In this document: positions 41,201 to 45,568 of the stretch, in pieces | How positions within the stretch are numbered: position 1 is the first letter of the stretch | How the letters are laid out: every line of letters begins with the position of its first letter | Source: Ruminococcus sp. | GTDB taxonomy: Bacteria > Bacillota > Clostridia > Oscillospirales > Ruminococcaceae | Direction of reading: 5' to 3' | NCBI GenBank assembly: GCA_023665505.1 | Contig: JAMPDU010000008.1 | Span: 1 to 45,568 of the forward strand | Length of the DNA: 45,568 nucleotides | Program-made: the position numbers and the translations under genes | Notes under the pieces: model-generated | Seen by the model: only the letters and a program-made list of their open reading frames with translations | Databases searched by the model: none | What the model was told of the DNA's origin: nothing

Positions 41201-41574
41201 GGGACAACGCCAATGGTATGATTGTAATTGACTGCGGCAAATTCTTTATGGAGGTGAGCGGGGAAAACTGTTCCGCCAATGAGGTTTGGGCGTATATTTC
41301 CGAGATTGCGGCTGACGAAAAAATCATCTCCGCAGACAAGGTAAGGGAGCTTGCCAAAAAGGGCGATGAGCTGACTTGGAGCGACTTTGACGGCTATGCC
41401 TTTACGGATATAGGTTCGGGACTTTACGTAAGGGTGTACAGCGTTGAGGGCGGTTATACGGTTGCCGTGGGCGGCGGCTCGCTTACCGAAAAGCCTATGT
41501 ACGTGCGTTTGAGCGCGGGAGACGGAGATTACATCGACATTCGCTATGACAGCGTTGAGAAATTTTTAGGCTGA
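38287..41574 (+). CDS. Giant membrane-anchored ECF partner with modular A-B-A-B-B-B ectodomain
   Basis: A 1095-residue protein starting within the stop codon of the sigma gene, hence probably its anti-sigma factor. Residues 1-35 are cytoplasmic without a zinc finger. A membrane segment spans about 36-58 (ALSFAAAAAGIAVFIGG). The rest should be extracellular and is repetitive. Two A modules (about 75-260 and 395-579) begin with DYS[RE][FY]FQN and carry a Y-V-K-x-x-[VL]-PF segment. Four B modules begin with an ANxxxPFAG[YH][VI]P-type motif at residues 261, 580, 720 and 869, and contain a [ID][DE]CG[EK]F-type strand. The C-terminal 85 residues (LTWSDFDGYAFTDIGSGLYV, ending VEKFLG) form a separate domain that I recall at the end of other clostridial lipoproteins. 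Signal unknown. Confidence 0.78.
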   Translation: MRKDDIERMISLADEKYVEEMFIEKATGGRRNIALSFAAAAAGIAVFIGGVYYLVDHAGNDGKIVDGTSIAANEIDVDYSRYFQNTGDAAEVIDGEWALESAGISCYFSDSEYVKQTVPFDIGGFANASCDFYYDYKDEVKAVSVLASDSDNAANDYTQKAVGVLAFKKGELFPYLHLENCKSTKRFDVDVYGFDVRSEDGAAGFIFESGGKEYYIAGRNIGYDELGAVMDSIILNGFWTDGFDTSKAEMEYYDINTEINLEQANTVQPFAGHVPQVKNIGDMTLNGKVAYNAGRDEADGIVPKYLYFTYYDGENKDICLQYFTAAAEDIQPLENAVALDDIDVNILSGFNKDGNHSFTIDCGEFKVNIWSNGCTEEELLNAADKIKGTDYSEFFQNKSEYPPSFTINWDNEFNGDKQNIFDEKYVKTVLPFNAEGSERRDQFYVYTDKDGKPFAAGIYFEVPFDENASPKMKVVEVNICDEGKLMHPFPLDDFEPINYMYTDIYGFDDTDNPYTSDAYESDLTAYFKSGGFEYAVSTVNISAEETMHIVESLIESGFSPKDFDMSMSGEFEFETVSLNFDTANATEPFAGYVPFVDGVMYLYNDEIIYSTEKVNGKLVSQYMSVAYYDGTGGDGDGVMFEYYTDGWTGKKPYDNVTDLTSITLKNLGDFTVNGEYQITVKAEGFNINITAKCGLDTLWTYIEAIKKSVNAGTPLPNITLEQANAIEPFAGYIPQSEKIGEIPLSGVSYDDGSVYGIAENSILVSYYQEETEKTILLYYDTFRKGVEPIPLNEVQSRLASLAEPSTAKNGGADCKHYGFAIDCGEFIIKVSADCTPEEMDKCIMSIILQTLLDNKYGQNNQTENGYGSLEYSNTIEPYAGYVPVNQKIFEYVTNDTDSTGRRRYNYIHDTLNGNEDVIVGMHLYFCRDIKNLAFDYYLYGGSAVTLSKSKGENAVPLGNVSLEMLEPIFGNGDNANGMIVIDCGKFFMEVSGENCSANEVWAYISEIAADEKIISADKVRELAKKGDELTWSDFDGYAFTDIGSGLYVRVYSVEGGYTVAVGGGSLTEKPMYVRLSAGDGDYIDIRYDSVEKFLG

Positions 41575-41592
41575 TTTGGGGCACGCCTTTCA

Positions 41593-41627
41593 CCGACCGA
41601 GGGTTTTTAATCTTCGGTCGGTTTTTA
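41593..41627 (+). terminator. Terminator after the giant ECF partner
   Basis: CCGACCGA (41593-41600) and TCGGTCGG (41614-41621), loop GGGTTTTTAATCT, then TTTTT. It ends just before the promoter of the next small gene. Confidence 0.85.
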
Positions 41628-41656
41628 TTGACAAAAACGGCGTTTCGGTGTATAAT
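41628..41656 (+). promoter_or_regulatory. Consensus sigma-A promoter of the microprotein
   Basis: TTGACA (41628-41633) and TATAAT (41651-41656) with exactly 17 bases between, a perfect consensus promoter. The ATG of the 39-residue ORF is at 41678 with GGGAGG 8 bases upstream, so the leader is only about 15 bases. Confidence 0.87.
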
Positions 41657-41677
41657 TCAATTATGGGAGGAATTGCT

Positions 41678-41797
41678 ATGCTGAACATAACCGAACTTTT
41701 TAAGGATTATGACGGCTTTTACGAGCCGTGCGAAATTGATTGGGGCGAAGATTTCGGAAACGAAATTATATTTTACAACGAGGAAAGTAACGATTGA
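41678..41797 (+). CDS. 39-residue acidic microprotein resembling the tail of MazE antitoxins
   Basis: MLNITELFKDYDGFYEPCEI is followed by DWGEDFGNEIIFYNEESND. The L-x-[ED]LF-x-DYD..(E)IDWGE..G-E-I pattern resembles the C-terminal, toxin-binding tail of MazE-type antitoxins (E. coli MazE ends with a similar NIDWGEP...KEVW stretch). The AbrB-type DNA-binding domain that normally precedes it is absent: the only in-frame upstream sequence is the promoter region. Promoter, ribosome site and terminator of the upstream gene indicate an expressed transcript. No MazF-type toxin gene is adjacent. The resemblance is my reading of the motif and should be tested. Confidence 0.6.
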   Translation: MLNITELFKDYDGFYEPCEIDWGEDFGNEIIFYNEESND

Positions 41798-41803
41798 TTT
41801 TGC

Positions 41804-41825
41804 AGGGGACGGGTTTCCCGTCCCT
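41804..41825. repeat. Single arm core of the GGGACGGG/CCCGTCCC element
   Basis: AGGGGACGGGTTTCCCGTCC is nearly identical to the arm core at 32596-32615. Itself palindromic (GGGACGGG-TTT-CCCGTCCC), it lies 7 bases past the microprotein stop and may serve as its terminator-like hairpin, though without a T-run. Confidence 0.75.
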
Positions 41826-41926
41826 GAAATTTTGCCCGAATTACAGGTAAAATGTGGAAAAAGTCCGTCAAAATCAACAAAAACAAATACAAATTGTAAA
41901 CTATTTTTAGAAAAAATAAAGGGTAC

Positions 41927-41955
41927 TTGTAATTTGCAAAAATATAGTGTATAAT
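41927..41955 (+). promoter_or_regulatory. Sigma-A promoter of fapA
   Basis: TTGTAA (41927-41932) and TATAAT (41950-41955) with a 17-base spacer, about 57 bases upstream of the ATG at 42012. Confidence 0.75.
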
Positions 41956-42011
41956 GTATATGAAGAGATATGCGCTTTTTGTTGGAAAATTTTTACACTG
42001 GAGGGATTGTT

Positions 42012-43442
42012 ATGGCTGAAACCGCTAATACAAATACAAAACCAAAAACTTTTACAGGCGTTCCCCTTGACTGCTCGGTTGCCGTAAACGTTCTCAGCAA
42101 CGGCTCGGAGGCTTACATTACCGTTGAGCCGCCCAAAAACGGCGGCGCGGAGGTTACCGTCCGGCTTATTATGGAGGCTTTGGACAAAAATAACGTCAAG
42201 TACGGTCTTGACGACAATATGATAAACGATATTGTCGACAACAAACGCTACAGCAGCAAGCTGCCCGTGGCTAAGTGGACCCCGCCCGTAAACGGTACGG
42301 ACGGCACTATTACATACCGCTTTGAAACCGTGGTGAAAAGCGCCCCAGTCGAGGACGAAAACGGCTTTGTGGACTATAAGAACCTCGGTTTGATACGCAC
42401 CGTTCACAAGGGCGACGTTATCGCCGACATTACCATGCCCACCGAGGGCGAACCCGGCACGGACGTGCGGGGAAAGACTTTGCGCCAGATTGCGGGCAAA
42501 AAGGCTAAGTACACCGTGGGAACGAATACTTCCGTTACCGAGGACGGCTTGCAGATTTTAGCCGCTGCCGACGGAAATATCAACTACCGCGGCGGGGCGT
42601 TCCATGTTGACCAGGTTGTTACAGTTCAGGGCGATGTGGACGCGTCTGTGGGAAATATTACCTTTGTCGGCGACGTTATCGTCAAGGGCGAAGTGCTGGA
42701 GGGATTTAAGATTTCCTCAAACGCCAATATTATCGTGGCGGGAAACGTCAACGGCGCGACCCTCGAGGCTGACGGCGACATCGTTATCAAAAAGGGCTGC
42801 ATTAATTCCCACGTTATGGCGCACGGCTCTGTAACGGCGAATTTCTGCGAGTACTCCGACATTAAGTGCGACGGCGACCTTAACTCCACAAACTTTGTGG
42901 TGTGCGACGTTTACTGCGGCGGAACGATTTCCACCAAGGGCAACAACGGCGGACTTTTGGGCGGAAAGTACACCTGCCTCAACAGCGTGGAAATCTCCAA
43001 TTTGGGTACTAAAAACTACATTCCCACAATGCTGACTATCGGCGACAACGCGCTGCTTTCGGAGGAGAAAGAGGCGGTGCTGAAACAGATAGACAAGGTT
43101 AAGGAAAACCTTGAAAAGGTGCTTTTGATAATCGAGTTCCTCCACAACAAGAAAAAGGAGCTTGCGCCAAAGCCCCTGCCCCCCGACAAGGAGGAAGTGC
43201 TGGGCACGTCCAGACGGCAGAAAGTGCTTTTCAACGTTGAGATAAGCAACCTTAACAAGCGCATTGACGAGATAAATATTTCCCTCGCCAACAGGCAGTA
43301 CCTTTCGGTGAGCTGCAAGGGCTACATCTACCCGGGCGTGAAGATTATCATAAACGACGCGGTGTTTAAGGCGGAATCGGAGTACGTCCGCACAAAGATA
43401 ACTCTCGGCGACGACGGTGAAATCTGCGCCGCGCCGCTGTAA
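42012..43442 (+). CDS. FapA (DUF342) family protein
   Basis: A 476-residue cytoplasmic protein of the FapA/DUF342 family. The N-terminus (about 30-150) has the conserved SNGSEAYITVEPPKNGG strand pair and MPTEGEPGTDVRG (about 138-150), a family hallmark. A long right-handed beta-helix follows (about 180-340, with repeats such as GDVIVKGEVLEGFKI, ANIIVAGNVNGATLEADGD, VMAHGSVTANFCEYSDI). The last third is a Lys/Glu-rich coiled coil (VLKQIDKVKENLEKVLL). In other bacteria DUF342 proteins affect cell shape or polymer assembly and signalling; the specific role is not established. Start at 42012 with GGAGGGATTGTT; an ATG at 41970 is less likely. Confidence 0.88.
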   Translation: MAETANTNTKPKTFTGVPLDCSVAVNVLSNGSEAYITVEPPKNGGAEVTVRLIMEALDKNNVKYGLDDNMINDIVDNKRYSSKLPVAKWTPPVNGTDGTITYRFETVVKSAPVEDENGFVDYKNLGLIRTVHKGDVIADITMPTEGEPGTDVRGKTLRQIAGKKAKYTVGTNTSVTEDGLQILAAADGNINYRGGAFHVDQVVTVQGDVDASVGNITFVGDVIVKGEVLEGFKISSNANIIVAGNVNGATLEADGDIVIKKGCINSHVMAHGSVTANFCEYSDIKCDGDLNSTNFVVCDVYCGGTISTKGNNGGLLGGKYTCLNSVEISNLGTKNYIPTMLTIGDNALLSEEKEAVLKQIDKVKENLEKVLLIIEFLHNKKKELAPKPLPPDKEEVLGTSRRQKVLFNVEISNLNKRIDEINISLANRQYLSVSCKGYIYPGVKIIINDAVFKAESEYVRTKITLGDDGEICAAPL

Positions 43443-43444
43443 CA

Positions 43445-43480
43445 GTTGACATTGTACAGTTGATAGTTGACAGTTGTACT
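43445..43480. repeat. Short ACAGTTGA direct repeats
   Basis: The ACAGTTG(A/T) unit occurs several times within about 40 bases just after fapA (TTGACATTGTACAGTTGATAG, then TTGACAGTTGTAC). Units are too few for a CRISPR or iteron assignment. Confidence 0.5.
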
Positions 43481-43517
43481 TAGTATACCTTACATTATTT
43501 GTAAAAAGGGTGATTAT

Positions 43518-44294
43518 TTGGCACACTTCAGTATACGGTTTTTTTCAAACTGTTTGGTGCGTCCCGTTCGGTTTGAGATGATTATTCCCAATGATTTTCG
43601 GGGGGAAACTCCCGAAAACAGGGGGAAAACGCGTACTCTTTTCCTGCTCCACGGCTGGTCGGCGGACGGGGACAACTGGATTCCCGAATATTTGGCTGAA
43701 AAGTATAATTTTGCCATTGTCACGCCAAACGGCGAAAACGGCTTTTGGCTGGACGGCATTTCCACGGGGCACAAATTCGGTACGTTCGTCGGTGTTGAGC
43801 TTGCGGACTATATCCGCAGGACGTTCGGGCTGGCGCAGTCCCCCGAGGAAACCTATATTATGGGGACGTCAATGGGCGGTTTCGGCGCGCTGCGCACCGC
43901 TTTGAAGTACCCCGAAACCTTCGGCAAGGCGGTGGGACTTTCCTCCGCGCTTATCCTTTACGACATCGCGGGAATGAAACCCGGGGAAAGTACCGATATG
44001 GCGAATTATGAGTACTACCGCGAGTGTTTCGGCGACCTTGACAGGGTTACCGAAAGCGAAAACGACCCCGAGTTTCTCGTGAAAAGGCTGAAAGAACGGG
44101 GAGAGAAATTCCCCGAAATATATATGGCTTGCGGCACGGAGGACTTTTTGCTCGAGCACAACCGCCGTTTCCATGATTTTCTTGAGAAAAACGGCGTTGC
44201 GCACACCTATTCCGAAAGCCGCGGCGGTCATGATATGGTCTTTTGGAACGAGTACGCAAAAAAATTTATAGAGGAAATGTTTGGCAGTACCTAA
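43518..44294 (+). CDS. Esterase D-like alpha/beta hydrolase
   Basis: A 258-residue serine hydrolase of the esterase D/tributyrin esterase group. The oxyanion region is LFLLHGWSADGDNWI near residue 42, the nucleophile elbow GTSMGGFGALR near 118 (Ser in G-x-S-x-G), the acid in CGTEDFLLEHN near 215 and the catalytic His in SRGGHDMVFW near 245. Start: TTG at 43518 (AHFSIRFFSN) with AAGGGTGATT upstream is preferred over a farther start. Such enzymes cleave short acyl esters or S-formylglutathione. It precedes the HD-GYP gene by 38 bp and may share a transcript with it. Confidence 0.85.
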   Translation: MAHFSIRFFSNCLVRPVRFEMIIPNDFRGETPENRGKTRTLFLLHGWSADGDNWIPEYLAEKYNFAIVTPNGENGFWLDGISTGHKFGTFVGVELADYIRRTFGLAQSPEETYIMGTSMGGFGALRTALKYPETFGKAVGLSSALILYDIAGMKPGESTDMANYEYYRECFGDLDRVTESENDPEFLVKRLKERGEKFPEIYMACGTEDFLLEHNRRFHDFLEKNGVAHTYSESRGGHDMVFWNEYAKKFIEEMFGST

Positions 44295-44332
44295 TAAAAT
44301 TATCATAATTTATTAATAGGGAGAACATAATT

Positions 44333-45469
44333 ATGTCGGAAAATAAACATATTCTTGTGGTGGACGACGTTCCCGCCAATTTAAAATACGCGCAGCAGCT
44401 TTTAAGCGGGCGGTACAAGCTTACGCTGGCAAGCTCGGGGGCGCAGGCTTTGAAATTTTTGAAAAAGAACGTCCCCGACCTTATTCTGCTGGATATTAAT
44501 ATGCCCGAAATGGACGGCTGCGCGGTGATTGCGGAGCTTAAGAAAGAGCCGTCCACGGCGATGATACCTATTATAATACTCACCTCGGAGGTGGACACGG
44601 CTATGGAGCTGAAATGTCTCGAGCTGGGGGCGGTGGACTTTATCCGCAAGCCGTTCATTACCGAGATAATGCTGAGCCGTATTGACACCCAGCTGGAGCT
44701 AAGCGCGTACCGCAACAGGCTGGAATATATGGTTACGGAAAAAACCGCCGTTATCGAGCGTTTGCAGGACGTTATGTCCACTTGCTTTGCGGAGCTTGTG
44801 GAGTCCCGGGACGGCACCACGGGCGGTCACATCAAGAACACCACCCGCTACTTCGCCGTGTTTTTGGAAGAGCTTTCCAAGCATGATGAGTACAAGGACA
44901 TACTCACCCCGCAGCACATGAAAAATTTGGTAAGAGCCGCGCCGCTCCACGACATAGGAAAAATCGGCATAAACGACTCGGTGCTGCGGAAAGAAACCGT
45001 CCTCAACGAGGAGGAGTTCGACCACATGAAAACTCACACTCAAATCGGCGGCGAGACTTTTCGGCACATTTTCAGCTCGGTGGAGGGCACGCAGCACCAT
45101 TCCCAGCTGGGGGCGGACTGCTTTGACAAGATTTTCGACTCCCTGAACGTTGAGGAGGGGGAGGACACACTGTTCCTGCACGTCGCACGGGATATGGCGA
45201 TGTACCACCACGAGCGCTGGAACGGCACGGGCTACCCCACGGGCATAAGCGGCGAGGACATACCCCTTTCCGCGCGGATTTTGTCTATCGTGGACGTTTA
45301 CGACGCCCTTACCTCAAAGCGTTCCTACAAAGAGGCGTTCTCCCACGAAAAGGCTATGGAGATAATTATCGAGGACAGGGAGATTTTCTTTGACCCGAAA
45401 CTCACGGACATCTTCGTGACAATAAGCGACAAGATAAAGCAATGTCTTTTAACTAAGGACGAAATTTAA
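44333..45469 (+). CDS. Response regulator with HD-GYP output domain
   Basis: A 378-residue signalling protein. The receiver domain spans 1-125: acidic DD in LVVDDVPANLK (about 10-11), phospho-accepting Asp in LILLDINMPEMDG near residue 56, Thr in IIILTSE and Lys in IRKPF near 106. After a linker (NRLEYMVTEKTAVIERL) the HD-GYP domain (about 170-370) shows HDIGKIGI (about 206-213), HMKTH and HHERWNGTGYP (about 292-302), VDVYDALTSKRSYK. The intact HD and GYP motifs imply active cyclic-di-GMP phosphodiesterase. No GGDEF cyclase or partner histidine kinase is in the window. The leader before the ATG has GGGAG. Confidence 0.93.
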   Translation: MSENKHILVVDDVPANLKYAQQLLSGRYKLTLASSGAQALKFLKKNVPDLILLDINMPEMDGCAVIAELKKEPSTAMIPIIILTSEVDTAMELKCLELGAVDFIRKPFITEIMLSRIDTQLELSAYRNRLEYMVTEKTAVIERLQDVMSTCFAELVESRDGTTGGHIKNTTRYFAVFLEELSKHDEYKDILTPQHMKNLVRAAPLHDIGKIGINDSVLRKETVLNEEEFDHMKTHTQIGGETFRHIFSSVEGTQHHSQLGADCFDKIFDSLNVEEGEDTLFLHVARDMAMYHHERWNGTGYPTGISGEDIPLSARILSIVDVYDALTSKRSYKEAFSHEKAMEIIIEDREIFFDPKLTDIFVTISDKIKQCLLTKDEI

Positions 45470-45568
45470 TAAATACTTAATAAATACATAATAAATGTTA
45501 GCAAATAATTCATAAATGTTGGTAAATAGTTAATGATTTCTTAAAAAATTATCGTAAAATGGGGCTTT

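Noticed and set aside
43445..43480. CRISPR-like or iteron-like repeats after fapA
   Set aside because: Only three or four short imperfect units, no spacers and no cas or rep genes.

Overview
The window looks like chromosome from a low-GC Gram-positive obligate anaerobe of the Clostridia, probably Ruminococcaceae/Oscillospiraceae-like. That placement is an inference. It rests on the cytoplasmic NAD(P)-linked [FeFe]-hydrogenase operon, the small bacterial SRP RNA next to dnaX-ybaB-recR, GGAGG-type ribosome binding sites, cell-wall-binding repeat proteins, FapA/DUF6076-type proteins and clean sigma-A promoters (TTGACA-17-TATAAT).

Layout. (1) 395-5448 (minus): a five-gene hydrogenase operon: NuoE-like, orphan HATPase, small [2Fe-2S] protein, NuoF-like flavoprotein, HydA. 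(2) 5843-10937 (plus), divergent from it: a second hydrogenase-related cluster that looks regulatory: DRTGG protein, RsbW-like kinase, FAD reductase, a group D-type 'sensory' [FeFe]-hydrogenase homologue, second DRTGG protein, CPBP membrane protease, PHP phosphoesterase. (3) 11036-13014 (minus): ECF sigma factor with zinc-finger anti-sigma factor. (4) 13085-13862: a gene-free repeat locus built from two large inverted copies with extra hairpins. (5) 13923-15363 (minus): formate/nitrite-type channel, a short antitoxin-like ORF followed by a frameshifted GNAT fragment, and two tRNA-Gln genes. (6) 15506-21119 (minus): Ig-like lipoprotein, recR, ybaB, dnaX, a TPR membrane protein and the SRP RNA. 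(7) 21260-26461: unknown proteins, a secreted cell-wall-binding protein, a DUF6076-like pair and shikimate kinase. (8) 26517-36270 (all minus): one-carbon/methionine genes (metH, its separately encoded reactivation domain, metF), acetyltransferase, TIM-barrel isomerase, methyltransferase, CPBP protease and a sialate O-acetylesterase-like enzyme. (9) 36698-45469 (plus): a paralogue of the secreted protein, a second ECF sigma factor with a 1095-residue modular membrane-anchored partner, a 39-residue MazE-tail-like microprotein, FapA, an esterase and an HD-GYP response regulator.

How the genes fit together. The most coherent system is the divergent hydrogenase pair. The minus operon should be the catalytic, NAD(P)H-linked H2-evolving or electron-bifurcating enzyme. 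The plus cluster combines a hydrogenase-like protein lacking the usual proton-relay cysteine with two DRTGG domains and a serine-kinase-type HATPase, as expected for redox or H2 sensing that controls the enzyme operon. A second candidate system is the ECF sigma factor whose partner carries an A-B-A-B-B-B array of extracellular modules. Several palindromic or inverted-repeat elements (32591-32658, 36286-36405, 36521-36622, 13085-13862) are unexplained by the genes.

All calls come from reading the sequence; no database search was possible.
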